Source: Phycisphaerae bacterium
GTDB lineage: Bacteria > Planctomycetota > Phycisphaerae > Phycisphaerales > Phycisphaeraceae
Assembly (NCBI GenBank): GCA_030425705.1
Contig: JAUHZU010000008.1
Coordinates: forward strand, 109,972 to 173,971
DNA: 64,000 bases
Reading direction: 5' to 3'
Made by a program: the position numbers and the translations under genes
Shown here: in pieces, positions 17,080-25,489 of the stretch
How the letters are laid out: each line of letters opens with the position of its first letter
How positions within the stretch are numbered: position 1 is the first letter of the stretch
The notes under the pieces: model-generated
The model's database searches: none
Seen by the model: only the letters and a program-made list of their open reading frames with translations
What the model was told of the DNA's origin: nothing

Positions 17080-18291
17080 TCACGCCCGCAGGGCCACCCG
17101 GTCCAGCAGCCGCTCCAGGGCGTCCACGTGGGTCTGCATGCTGACCTGCTCCGCCACGTCCCCCATCGCCGCAACACAGCCGGCCCGGGCCTCGGGGTCG
17201 CACAGTTCCGCCATGGCCGCCGCCAGCCCCGCCTCGTCCGCCGGGTCCGCGACCACCCGGCCCCGCCGCGGCCCGTTCTCGGGGGCGATGAAGTCGCTGG
17301 CCCCGTTATAGCCCGTGCTGATCGCCGGCGTCCCCAGCATCAGCGACTCCAAAACCACTTTGCTCGCCGGGTCGTAAAACGTCGGCAGGACCGTCACATC
17401 CGCCGCCGCATAGAGCGTAGGCATATCCCGGGTCGGGCCGATCATCCGCACTTGCTCGCGCACCCCCATCTCCGCGATCCACGCATGGTGCGTGTAGCGG
17501 TACTGCCCGGCCAGCAGGACCACGGTTTCCTGCCCCTGCTGCCTGAGCCGTTTCAGGGCACCGATCAGCGGGCCGAAGCCCTTCAGCCCGGGGTTCTGCG
17601 CGGCAAAGACAAACAGCGTCGCGTGATCCGGGATGTGAAGCGCCTTGCGGAGGTCCCGGCGGGCGGCGGCTTTCTGTTCCCCGGTCATCGCCGGGCATGC
17701 CGCGCCGTTGGGGATGACCACGATCTGATCGTCCGAAAGGCCGTAGTGCTGCTCGAACTGCCGGGCGACGTAACGGCTGACCGCCGCGACGGATTGCACG
17801 GCGGGGTCGGCCAGCGTCTTCTTTTCCAGCGCCAGAAGCGTCTGCTGCTTGGGGTTGAGCCGGACCGCCAGGCGTTTGCGGGCCTGCGCGAAGCCGGGCT
17901 TGCGCATCGCGATGTTCCGCTCGATCGTCTCACGCACCGACCCGCCACGCGGCTGGAGCACGGTGGCCGGCACCGCCATGGTGACGGACATGCTCACCTC
18001 GAAGCCCCCCGCCGCCAGCCGTTCGATCGCCCACCGGCGGAAGGCCCAGAGCTGCAGCGAGCTACGTGGTTTGCCGCGCCCATGCGAGAGCAGTTCGACC
18101 CCCTCGGGCACGGCCGAGGGTTCGCCCTCGCTACAGACCACCGTGACCTGGTGGCCGCGCTCGGCTAATCGCTGCACGATCTCTGACGTGGAGCGTTCGT
18201 TGCCTCCCGCGCTGGGGCTGAACCGCTCGATCACGACCGCGACCCGCAGCGGCGCGACCCCGGTTGGCTCGCGGCCCGGCCCCACGCTCAT
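17080..18291 (-). CDS. Glycosyltransferase family 4, LPS core type
   Basis: This 403-residue GT-B fold enzyme transfers a sugar from a nucleotide donor, probably to the LPS core. The N-terminus reads VAVVIERFSPSAGGNERSTSE with the glycine-rich acceptor loop. The C-terminal domain has VLPTFYDPASKVVLESLMLGTPAI, the GT4 E-x7-E-like motif region. The start at 18291 overlaps the stop of the heptosyltransferase gene by 4 bp, so the pair is translationally coupled. It resembles WaaG-type heptose glucosyltransferases in pattern. The sugar is inferred only from the neighbouring heptose genes. Confidence 0.85.
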   Translation of the reverse strand: MSVGPGREPTGVAPLRVAVVIERFSPSAGGNERSTSEIVQRLAERGHQVTVVCSEGEPSAVPEGVELLSHGRGKPRSSLQLWAFRRWAIERLAAGGFEVSMSVTMAVPATVLQPRGGSVRETIERNIAMRKPGFAQARKRLAVRLNPKQQTLLALEKKTLADPAVQSVAAVSRYVARQFEQHYGLSDDQIVVIPNGAACPAMTGEQKAAARRDLRKALHIPDHATLFVFAAQNPGLKGFGPLIGALKRLRQQGQETVVLLAGQYRYTHHAWIAEMGVREQVRMIGPTRDMPTLYAAADVTVLPTFYDPASKVVLESLMLGTPAISTGYNGASDFIAPENGPRRGRVVADPADEAGLAAAMAELCDPEARAGCVAAMGDVAEQVSMQTHVDALERLLDRVALRA

Positions 18292-19367
18292 CGGTGCGAC
18301 CCCGTCGGCCGCGCGGCGGTCTGCGTGTAGAGCCGGCCCAGTGCTTCTACGGCTTGTTCGACCGAGATCTGCTCCATCGACGGCGGGGGCGATCCTTCTG
18401 ACACAGACGGCATGACCTGCGCCTCGTCCTCGAAGCCGATCTGCGTCCACTCCGGCGTCGTCGGGCCAAAGAGCGTGACCACCGGCGTGCCCAACGCCGC
18501 GGCGATGTGCCGCGGGCCGGTGTCGTTGGTCACCATCAGCCGGGACCGCCGGACCACGCTCTTGAGCATGTGCAGGTCCATGCCCGAGTTCGGCAGATCG
18601 ATCACGGGGACGGTCGCCGCGGCCGCGACGGCGTCGAGCACCTCGCGTTCGGCGGGGGAGCCGGTCACCGCGGGCGTGAGCCCGTAACGACGCGACGCCT
18701 CGTCGATCAGTTGGCCGAAGCGCTCGGCGGGCCAGCGTTTCATCGGCTTCTGCGCCCCGGGGTTGATCAGCAGCAACTCGCCGACCTGGGGATCGAACCC
18801 CGCGTCGCGAAGCTTCTGCTCTGCGGCCGCGTCGGCCTCGGGGCGGGTCGCCAGCTCCATCGCGTGCCCCGGGTCCTCCGCGCCCAGGTAACGCGCCAGC
18901 CCGAGGTAATAATCCAGCGTCGAGACCGGGAGGAACCGGCCGCGGTGACGGCGCGGGATGAGCCGGTCGGTGAGCAGCACGCCCCGGCCGTCGCGCTCGT
19001 AGCCGACCCGCCGGGGGATGCCCGCGACCGCGACGAGCGCCGCCGACTTAAAGCTGTTGGGCAGGAGCACGGCCATATCGAACCCGCCTTTGGACAGCCG
19101 ACGCCCGAGCCCCACGACCGTCCGACGACGGCCGGACTTCTTGCCCCCCCGCTTGTCCCGTGGGCGGACCGAGAGCAGGCGGTCGACCGAGTCCAGCCCG
19201 TCGAGGATCGGGCGGATGTTGTGGCGGACCAGCGCGGAGATGTGCGCCTCGGGGTAGAGCCCGCGGAGGGCGCGGAGCGTGGGCGTGGCCATGACACAGT
19301 CGCCCAGCCAGGTGGGCATGACGATCAGCAGCTTGCGGCTGGGGCGGTGTTGCTTGGCGTCGGGCAT
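18288..19367 (-). CDS. ADP-heptose:LPS heptosyltransferase-like (GT9)
   Basis: The 359-residue protein belongs to glycosyltransferase family 9 (WaaC/WaaF/WaaQ), which adds heptose to the inner core of lipopolysaccharide. Family features are KLLIVMPTWLGDCVMATPTLRAL at the start, NPGAQKPMKRWPAERF for the donor site, and VTNDTGPRHIAAALGTPVVTLFGPT near the end. The start at 19367 is 17 bp after the GmhB-like gene, and the segment upstream of it is not conserved. Together with GmhB it makes a heptose supply-and-transfer pair. I assign GT9 but not which heptosyltransferase. Confidence 0.9.
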   Translation of the reverse strand: MPDAKQHRPSRKLLIVMPTWLGDCVMATPTLRALRGLYPEAHISALVRHNIRPILDGLDSVDRLLSVRPRDKRGGKKSGRRRTVVGLGRRLSKGGFDMAVLLPNSFKSAALVAVAGIPRRVGYERDGRGVLLTDRLIPRRHRGRFLPVSTLDYYLGLARYLGAEDPGHAMELATRPEADAAAEQKLRDAGFDPQVGELLLINPGAQKPMKRWPAERFGQLIDEASRRYGLTPAVTGSPAEREVLDAVAAAATVPVIDLPNSGMDLHMLKSVVRRSRLMVTNDTGPRHIAAALGTPVVTLFGPTTPEWTQIGFEDEAQVMPSVSEGSPPPSMEQISVEQAVEALGRLYTQTAARPTGSHR

Positions 19368-19384
19368 AGGGTGCTGCGGCGGGT

Positions 19385-20626
19385 CTAGCGTTCGAACATC
19401 AGGGCGGCGATCACGCCGAGCTGGGCGATGAGCGCTACCCCCATCCACCGGGCGAAGACCGCGAGTTCCGACCCGCCCCGCCACAGCGCCCCGAGCAGGC
19501 AGATGATCGCGATCAGTTCGAGGACGACGGCGATGATCGTGAGGTAGCCGAACTCGCCGGAGCTGCCGCGCTGGCTGCGCAGCTCCTTGAGGATCAGGCG
19601 GAGGGTCTTGTCGGCATCGCTCGGCCCGGGCTTGGGCTCGGCGCGGGGGGCGGGCTCGGGCTCGGGCGCGACCGACGGGGCCGCGGCGGGTTCGGCCGGC
19701 ACGGGCGGATCGGCCACCGGTGCCGTACGGGTCTCCGGCGGCGCGGGGGGCTGGGCGGGTGGTGTACGAGGCGGCGCAGCCGGGGCGGAAGCCGCCAACG
19801 CCGGCGCATCGTCCTCGTCCTCATGCAGGAACCGCTTGCGGAACGGGGTCACCGCGATCGGCTTCTCCGGCGCGGGCTTGCCGACCGACCACGGGCGGAA
19901 CTCGGACCCGCCCTCGCGCCCGGCCTTGGGGGGTGGGCGCTCGCCCCCGTCCTGCGGCTCGCGGGGCTTCTGGATCTCGGCGACACGCTTGGCGTCCCAC
20001 TCCCGGCGTTTCGGCTCGCCGGGCTTGCGCGGACGCTTGGCCTCGTCCGCCAGCTCCGGCGAGCGCTGCTGCGCGATGATACGGACCGCCGCGACCATCC
20101 CCGCCGCGACGTAGTCCGGCCGATCTCCTTCGGCCACACCCTCCAGCGGCCCGGCCGAGCCGTCCCGCAGCAGGATCGTTCGCGTGCCCGCGGCGCGGCC
20201 GGCCGCGACGTCACGGAGGGCATCACCGATCATCCAGCTCGTCGACAGGTCCAGCTTCAGGTCCGCCGCCGCCTGCAGCAGCATGCCCGGCGACGGCTTT
20301 CGGCTGGGGTGCTCGCGCTTGTACTTCTCGACCGTGCCCTCGGGGTGGTACGGGCAGTAGTAGAACGCGTCGATCGTCGCGCCGTTGGCCTGCTGGATCA
20401 TGCGCTCGGCGATCCGGTCGTGCACCGCGTGGACGTCCTCCTCGGTGTACCGCCCCCGTGCGACGCCGCCCTGGTTGGTCACGACCACGATCTGGTAGCC
20501 CAGGCCGCGCAGGGACGCGATCGCGCTCGCGGCGCCCTGCATCAGCACGACCCCGTCGGGGTCGCCCAGGTCACCGTCGTTGCGGATCAGCGTGTTGTCT
20601 CGGTCCAGAAAGACGGCCGGTCGCAT
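19385..20626 (-). CDS. GmhB-like heptose bisphosphate phosphatase with disordered linker and membrane tail
   Basis: Residues 1-195 form a HAD phosphatase of the GmhB type, which removes phosphate from D-glycero-D-manno-heptose 1,7-bisphosphate. Seen are FLDRDNTLI (nucleophile Asp and acid Asp), VVTNQGGVARG, YYCPYHPEG with zinc-loop-like residues, and MIGDALRDVAAG. GmhB proteins are normally about 190 residues and soluble. Here a Pro/Ala/Glu-rich linker of about 150 residues follows, and then two hydrophobic helices at the end (TIIAVVLELIAIICLLGALW and a second near the C-terminus). The tail would anchor the enzyme to the inner membrane, next to the GT9 and GT4 enzymes encoded downstream. The substrate is inferred from context. 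Confidence 0.85.
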   Translation of the reverse strand: MRPAVFLDRDNTLIRNDGDLGDPDGVVLMQGAASAIASLRGLGYQIVVVTNQGGVARGRYTEEDVHAVHDRIAERMIQQANGATIDAFYYCPYHPEGTVEKYKREHPSRKPSPGMLLQAAADLKLDLSTSWMIGDALRDVAAGRAAGTRTILLRDGSAGPLEGVAEGDRPDYVAAGMVAAVRIIAQQRSPELADEAKRPRKPGEPKRREWDAKRVAEIQKPREPQDGGERPPPKAGREGGSEFRPWSVGKPAPEKPIAVTPFRKRFLHEDEDDAPALAASAPAAPPRTPPAQPPAPPETRTAPVADPPVPAEPAAAPSVAPEPEPAPRAEPKPGPSDADKTLRLILKELRSQRGSSGEFGYLTIIAVVLELIAIICLLGALWRGGSELAVFARWMGVALIAQLGVIAALMFER

Positions 20627-20667
20627 CGGAATAGTTTACCCGCGATGCCCGGCGGAGGGCTCTCAAG

Positions 20668-21312
20668 CTAAACCCGCGTCCGCCGCTCGGCCAACTGGAG
20701 CTTGATAAAGGCCAGGGCCTCCTCGATCGCGCGTTCCAGGTCGCAGTTGACGATCGTGAGGTCGTAGATGCCCAGTGCGTGAGCCTGCTCGATCTCGGAC
20801 TTCGCCCGCTGGAACCGCTTCTGGATCGTCTCCTCATCCTCACGCTTGCGGGCACGCAGCCGGGCGAGCAACTCCTCCTCGCTGGGCGGCTCGACGAAGA
20901 TGCCCACCGCGTCGGGCAGGTTCTGCTTGATCTGGCGTGCGCCCTGCACATCGATCTCCAGCAGCACGACCTCGCCGTCGGCGATCGCGTCCTCGACCGG
21001 CTCGCGGGGTGTGCCGTAGAAGTTATCGTGCACTTGAGCCCACTCAAGGAACTGGCCGAGCTTGACCTGGTCCTTGAACTCGCGCTCAGAGACGAAGACG
21101 TAGTCCTCGCCGTCCGTGTCCTCGGCGCTTAGCGGACGGGTGGTCAGCGAGACACTGAAGCAGACGTCCATGCGTTGGCGGATCGCCTTGGTGATCGTGG
21201 TTTTGCCGGCCCCCGACGGCCCAGAGACAAAGACAAGCAGCCCCGGCCCCGTAGGGTCGGCGTTGTCTTCCTGGGTCGGGTTGGCCGGGGTCGGATCGGT
21301 GGTCATCGTCAT
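20668..21312 (-). CDS. gmk: Guanylate kinase
   Basis: Gmk phosphorylates GMP or dGMP with ATP. The 214-residue protein has the P-loop VFVSGPSGAGKTT, the GMP-binding SLTTRPLSAEDTDGEDY segment and the FVEPPSEEELLARLRAR lid region, all typical. About 25 extra residues rich in Thr, Pro and Asp precede the P-loop. It lies 28 bp after pyrB and 41 bp before the GmhB-like gene, so nucleotide and LPS genes appear to share a transcript. Confidence 0.96.
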   Translation of the reverse strand: MTMTTDPTPANPTQEDNADPTGPGLLVFVSGPSGAGKTTITKAIRQRMDVCFSVSLTTRPLSAEDTDGEDYVFVSEREFKDQVKLGQFLEWAQVHDNFYGTPREPVEDAIADGEVVLLEIDVQGARQIKQNLPDAVGIFVEPPSEEELLARLRARKREDEETIQKRFQRAKSEIEQAHALGIYDLTIVNCDLERAIEEALAFIKLQLAERRTRV

Positions 21313-21340
21313 GCGGCGGTCTGGCTCGGGTGTCGGCGGT

Positions 21341-22315
21341 TCAGGGCTGGGTCACGAGGGCGAGCGCGGCCATGCGGATCGCCAGCCCGTTGGCGACCTG
21401 CTGCAGGATCACGGCGTTGGGCCCGTCGGCGACGGCGGACTCGATCTCCAGCCCGCGGTTCATCGGGCCGGGGTGCATCACGACCAGGCCCGGCCGGGCC
21501 CGCTGCATCCGCCGGGCGGTCAGGCCGTAGAGCGCGGTGTACTCACGCTGGCTGGGGAAGGCGGGGCCCGCGATGCGCTCGAACTGCACGCGCAGCATGT
21601 TGATCACATCGACCTCCGGGAGCACGGCGTCCAGGTCGTGGGCGACCGTGACATCGACGCCGGGCAGCCGCGCCAGCGCCCCGGGCACGAGGGTCGGCGG
21701 GCCGACGAGCACGACGCCGGCACCGAGCTTGGTCAGCAGGTGCAGGTTCGAGCGGGCGACGCGGCTGTGGGCGATATCGCCGACGATCGCGACGCGCAGG
21801 CCGGTGAGGTCGAACGTGTCCAGCCGGTCCAGCCGCTGGGCGATCGTGAAGGCGTCCAGCAGGGCCTGGGTCGGGTGCTCGTGCTGACCATCGCCGGCGT
21901 TGACCACGGCACAGGCGACGTGCTCGGCGAGCTGCTGCGCGGCCCCGCTCTGGCTGTGTCGGCAGACGATCGTGTCGACGCCCATCGCCTCGATGTTCCG
22001 CGCGGTGTCGATCAGGGTCTCGCCCTTGGAGACGCTCGACCCCGAGGCGGACATGTCCAGCACGTCGGCCGACAGCCGGCTCGCGGCGAGGCGGAAGCTC
22101 GCGCGGGTTCGGGTCGAGTCCTCGTAGAACAGGTTGACCACGACCTTTCCGTGCAGGTCCTTGCACAGGGGGACCGCCCGGCGGGTGGACACCTCGTGGT
22201 AGCCGCGTGCCTTGGCGAGCAGCAGCCGGGCCTCCTCGGCCGAGAGGGGCTCGATCCCGGTGAGGTGTCGCCTGGACCAGGTCAGGGGCGGTGCTGTGGG
22301 CGCGGTCGCGGCCAT
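21341..22315 (-). CDS. pyrB: Aspartate carbamoyltransferase catalytic subunit
   Basis: PyrB joins carbamoyl phosphate and aspartate in pyrimidine synthesis. The 324-residue chain carries the carbamoyl phosphate loop FYEDSTRTRASF, the second loop SVSKGETLIDTARN with the Lys contributed to a neighbouring subunit, HPTQALLD, and the aspartate-binding DIAHSRVARSN and HPGPMNRG segments. No regulatory pyrI or dihydroorotase gene is adjacent. It starts 76 bp downstream of the acyltransferase gene and leads into gmk. Confidence 0.97.
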   Translation of the reverse strand: MAATAPTAPPLTWSRRHLTGIEPLSAEEARLLLAKARGYHEVSTRRAVPLCKDLHGKVVVNLFYEDSTRTRASFRLAASRLSADVLDMSASGSSVSKGETLIDTARNIEAMGVDTIVCRHSQSGAAQQLAEHVACAVVNAGDGQHEHPTQALLDAFTIAQRLDRLDTFDLTGLRVAIVGDIAHSRVARSNLHLLTKLGAGVVLVGPPTLVPGALARLPGVDVTVAHDLDAVLPEVDVINMLRVQFERIAGPAFPSQREYTALYGLTARRMQRARPGLVVMHPGPMNRGLEIESAVADGPNAVILQQVANGLAIRMAALALVTQP

Positions 22316-22391
22316 GCGTGCATCCTAGCGTAAGGCCGGGCCGCGTAAAGCCGGCACCTCCATGCGGCAACTTTCCAAAGACAACTCCGCG

Positions 22392-23420
22392 TCAGCGGAT
22401 CGGCTCCATCGGGATCGCGACCTGCTCCATCAACTCGTCGGTCATCCACGGCAGGGCCTCAAGGTTCTTCCGCAGCGACCGGGGCATCGGCTTGCCCTGG
22501 CGTTCGTGGCGCGGCCGGCTCTTCCACCGGCGGTGCATCCACCAGTACTGGTCGGGGCACCGGCGGATCATCATCTCGATCGCGCGGGTGTACCGGGCCG
22601 TGACGTAGTACATCGGGTCGGGCTGGTTCTTCCACTGCTCGGGGTAGATGATGTCGGCCGTGCCCATGTCGTAGGCGAACCGCTCGCCCCGCCGCAACGC
22701 GTAGCCGCAGACCACCACCGCGTCGTAGCGGATCGCCAGCAGGGCGATGGACTTGTACGCGCTCGCCAGACGGCCCATGAAGGGCACAAACACGCCGCGG
22801 TCGCCAGCGTTCTGGTCCGCAATGAAACCCAGCGCCCCGCCCCGCTCCAGCACGCCCGTCATCCGCTCGGTCGCGTCCCACTTGGTGATGATCTTCGCAC
22901 CACGCTTCTCGCGGATGCCCAGCAGCCAGTCGTAGATCAGTGGGTTGTCCAGCGGGCGGGCCAGCGCCTCCAACTCATAGCCGAACGTCGACAGCCCGTA
23001 GCCCAGCAGCTCGAAGTTGCCGACGTGCCCCGTCACGAGGATGACCGGCCGGTCCGAGTTGAGCACGCCCACCGCCTCGCCCATCGCGTGGGTGTTGAGC
23101 TGGCCCGGCCAGGAGTCGCGGTGGACCCGACGGGGCGTGTGCAGCACGTCCACAAAGAACCGGACGAGGTGGACCAGCGAGCCCTCAGCGACCTCGCGCA
23201 CCCTCGACTCGGGCCAGTCCGGGAAGGACCGGCGGAGGTTGGCCGAGCTGCGGCCGACGTGTTTCTTGGCGAGCTGCGGCCAGGGCAGCCGGCAGATCGC
23301 GCGGGTGATCGCGCCGCTGGTGCGCAGGTTCTGGTCGGCGTCGAACGCGGTCAGCAGCGCCGCGATCGAGCGGAGCGCGAGGTACTGGGTCCACATCGTC
23401 ACCGGGCCGGGCTGCGCCAT
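22392..23420 (-). CDS. Lysophospholipid acyltransferase, LpxL/HtrB-like
   Basis: The 342-residue protein resembles LpxL/LpxM enzymes that add secondary acyl chains to lipid A at the inner membrane. It has an N-terminal hydrophobic segment. The catalytic H-x4-E box is VTGHVGNFE, and the later motif FIADQNAGDRGVFVPFMGR corresponds to the D-x-x-x-x-x-G acceptor-binding block. The C-terminus is basic and Trp-rich (QYWWMHRRWKSRP), as in the family. Together with the downstream heptose genes it indicates that the organism makes a lipid A-core structure. Donor specificity cannot be read. Confidence 0.88.
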   Translation of the reverse strand: MAQPGPVTMWTQYLALRSIAALLTAFDADQNLRTSGAITRAICRLPWPQLAKKHVGRSSANLRRSFPDWPESRVREVAEGSLVHLVRFFVDVLHTPRRVHRDSWPGQLNTHAMGEAVGVLNSDRPVILVTGHVGNFELLGYGLSTFGYELEALARPLDNPLIYDWLLGIREKRGAKIITKWDATERMTGVLERGGALGFIADQNAGDRGVFVPFMGRLASAYKSIALLAIRYDAVVVCGYALRRGERFAYDMGTADIIYPEQWKNQPDPMYYVTARYTRAIEMMIRRCPDQYWWMHRRWKSRPRHERQGKPMPRSLRKNLEALPWMTDELMEQVAIPMEPIR

Positions 23421-23446
23421 GGCGGGTCGTCGCGGGGAAACAGGCC

Positions 23447-23481
23447 AAGAAAAACAGCCGTGGGTGCGGGCCCACGGCTGC
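23447..23481 (-). terminator. Intrinsic terminator after the coiled-coil membrane protein gene
   Basis: CAGCCGTGGG (23455-23464) and CCCACGGCTG (23471-23480) form a 10-bp stem, followed on the minus strand by TTTTTCTT. It ends just 27 nt before the acyltransferase start codon, so that gene must have its own promoter or depend on read-through. Confidence 0.85.
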
Positions 23482-23522
23482 GAGAGGTCGGTCGTCCGGG
23501 GTGCCGGGCACCCCGCCGCGGG

Positions 23523-24845
23523 TCAGCGCTCGTAGTAGCCGACCAGGTCGATGAACCGGTTTTGGTTCAGCACCGGGATCCGCAGGAGCTTGGCGTCGTC
23601 CAGCAGGAGCTGGTAGGTCTCGTACTCACGGACCTTGGCCTGCCACGCCTGGATGACTTCGGGGTCGAAGTTGTTGTCATCCGGTTCTTCGGGGAAGACC
23701 GGCTGCGCGCCGAGGACGATGAAGTCGATCTCCGGCGAGAGCATCGGCAGGCCATCCTCGTCCAGGCGGAGTTCGGCCAGTTCGGCCCCCCACTCGGTGA
23801 CGAGGCTCTTGATCCGGCCGATGTCGTTCTCACCGCCGTCGAATTCGATATCGAAGTCGCCGTAGACGAAGAAGGTGAAGACCTTGTTGGGGTCGTAGAT
23901 CAGGTTGACGATCGCGTCGCTCGCGGTGACCTGGCCGCCACGGGTGCTGCGGACGACGCGGCAGGTCGCGGTGTCGTCCTGGATGTCGTAGACCTCGATG
24001 GTCGCCTTGCCGCGGATGCCGCCCTGGTCGGACAGGCGGATGACGTCGCTGGAGTCAAACACCTCGAAGGTCATGCCGAGCATGATGCCCTGCCGACGGC
24101 CGCGGTTGATGAAGAGCTGCCGGCCGTTGTTGAAGACCGAAAGGATCTCGCCATCGGCCCGGGCGACCTCGGGGACTTCGATCTTGTCACGAAGCTGCTC
24201 TTCGAGGTAGGCGATGTAGTCCGCCTGCTCACGCTCGTTCGCCAGCACGTCGGCGAGCTCGCTCTCCAGGTCTTCGAGCTGGTCGTTGAGGGCGTCGATC
24301 TGGTTCTGGGCCGAGGCGTTCGCGTTACTCATCGTCTCCTGCAGCGTCTGCTGGATCTGCTCGCGTTCGGCGGAGACGGCAGCGAGCTGCTGCTCGATCT
24401 GGCGGGCGCGGTCCTGGATCTCCTGCATCGTGCCATCGGCCTGGGCCTTCTGGCGGGCCAGCTCGGCCTCGCGGGCGGCGATGGTCTCGCGTTCCTGCGT
24501 GATGGTGTCTTCCGCCTCGGCCTGCGCCGCCTGAAGCGTCGAGATCTGGTTGCTGAGGGAGGCGATCACGTCTTCCTTATGCGTCAGTTCTTCCGCCATG
24601 ACGCGGAAGGCCGACAGGCCCTGCGTCCCGGGGTCGTCGCGATCAACGTAGTTCGCGAGCGCCGGGCCATCCTGACCCACGTTCACATAGGTCGCGAGTT
24701 CGGACTCGGCGTCCGCCGCGTCCTGCTCTGCCTGCTTGATCTTGGTGTAGAAGATGATGGCGACCAGCAGCGTCACCACGAACCCACAGCCCATGACCAC
24801 CAGGGCCCAGGCGTATGCACCACCGTTACTTCTTGCTCTAGCCAT
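23523..24845 (-). CDS. Membrane-anchored coiled-coil protein of unknown function
   Basis: This 440-residue protein is not recognised. The start at 24845 (MARARSNGGAYAW) puts a basic N-terminus directly before a single membrane helix (about residues 12-34, WALVVMGCGFVVTLLVAIIF). Residues 40-215 form a long coiled coil rich in Gln, Ala and Glu. A C-terminal globular region of about 200 residues contains repeated beta-rich segments (SVFNNGRQLFINRGRRQGIMLGMTFEVFD) that look like a small beta-barrel. The topology suggests an inner-membrane scaffold with its bulk outside the membrane, as in MreC-like or FtsB-like proteins. That comparison rests on architecture, not on sequence. It lies 134 bp downstream of the RidA gene. 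Confidence 0.7.
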   Translation of the reverse strand: MARARSNGGAYAWALVVMGCGFVVTLLVAIIFYTKIKQAEQDAADAESELATYVNVGQDGPALANYVDRDDPGTQGLSAFRVMAEELTHKEDVIASLSNQISTLQAAQAEAEDTITQERETIAAREAELARQKAQADGTMQEIQDRARQIEQQLAAVSAEREQIQQTLQETMSNANASAQNQIDALNDQLEDLESELADVLANEREQADYIAYLEEQLRDKIEVPEVARADGEILSVFNNGRQLFINRGRRQGIMLGMTFEVFDSSDVIRLSDQGGIRGKATIEVYDIQDDTATCRVVRSTRGGQVTASDAIVNLIYDPNKVFTFFVYGDFDIEFDGGENDIGRIKSLVTEWGAELAELRLDEDGLPMLSPEIDFIVLGAQPVFPEEPDDNNFDPEVIQAWQAKVREYETYQLLLDDAKLLRIPVLNQNRFIDLVGYYER

Positions 24846-24979
24846 TCCGATACGTCTCCGGCACGGATAAGGGGCGGACCGATTTCCGTAAGTGTCCGTC
24901 AATCTCGCATTTCAGTCAAGTCCGGCGCTCCGCCTGGGCCCCAGGCGGCCGTCCCGGTAACTGGTTTGGGTGACACGGC

Positions 24980-25447
24980 TTAGTCGAGGGCCAGCACGAA
25001 GTCCACCTCGACGCTGGCCCCCAGCGGCAGCGCGGGCACACCGATCGCCGAACGCACGTGCTTGCCCGTCTCGCCGAAGACCTTGCCGATCAGCTCGCTC
25101 GCGCCATTGGCCACGAGGTGGTGGTCGGTAAAGCCCGGTGCCCCGGCCACATAGACGCCCAGGCGGACAAACCGCCGCAACCGCTGCCACTGGCCCTTCA
25201 GCGCGGCGTCGATCTGCGCGATCCCGTTGAGGGCACAGACCGCCGCGGCCTGTTGGGCCTGCTCGAGCGTCGGGCCGCCCTCTCCGCCGACCGGGCCGGT
25301 AGCGACGAGTTGGCCGTCCTTCATCGGGAGCTGGCCGGAGAGGAACAGGTGGCGTCCGCTCTCGACCGCGGGCACATAGGCCGCGACGGGCTTGGTGACC
25401 GGCGGCAGCTCGTAGCCCAGTTGTGCTAGCTTCGCGTGGATATCCAT
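24980..25447 (-). CDS. RidA/YjgF-family protein
   Basis: RidA-family proteins hydrolyse reactive enamine or imine intermediates released by PLP enzymes. The 155-residue protein has the strand LFLSGQLP, and near residue 130 the conserved arginine in VRSAIGVPALPLGASVEVD, which binds the carboxylate of the substrate; a canonical RidA would have R-x-x-x-x-x-x-L-P. It belongs to the longer subgroup that begins with H-A-K-L-A-Q-L-G-Y. The neighbours give no pathway link. Deaminase activity is likely if the arginine aligns as I read it. Confidence 0.88.
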   Translation of the reverse strand: MDIHAKLAQLGYELPPVTKPVAAYVPAVESGRHLFLSGQLPMKDGQLVATGPVGGEGGPTLEQAQQAAAVCALNGIAQIDAALKGQWQRLRRFVRLGVYVAGAPGFTDHHLVANGASELIGKVFGETGKHVRSAIGVPALPLGASVEVDFVLALD

Positions 25448-25489
25448 GGCCGCAGTATCCCACGGCCGGGCCCCGCTGTCGAGCGTTGC

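Noticed and set aside
22362..24983. Open frame of 873 codons on the plus strand across the acyltransferase and coiled-coil protein genes
   Set aside because: Composition is that of a shadow (Val/Asp/Leu/Arg) and it spans two well-supported minus-strand genes and a terminator.
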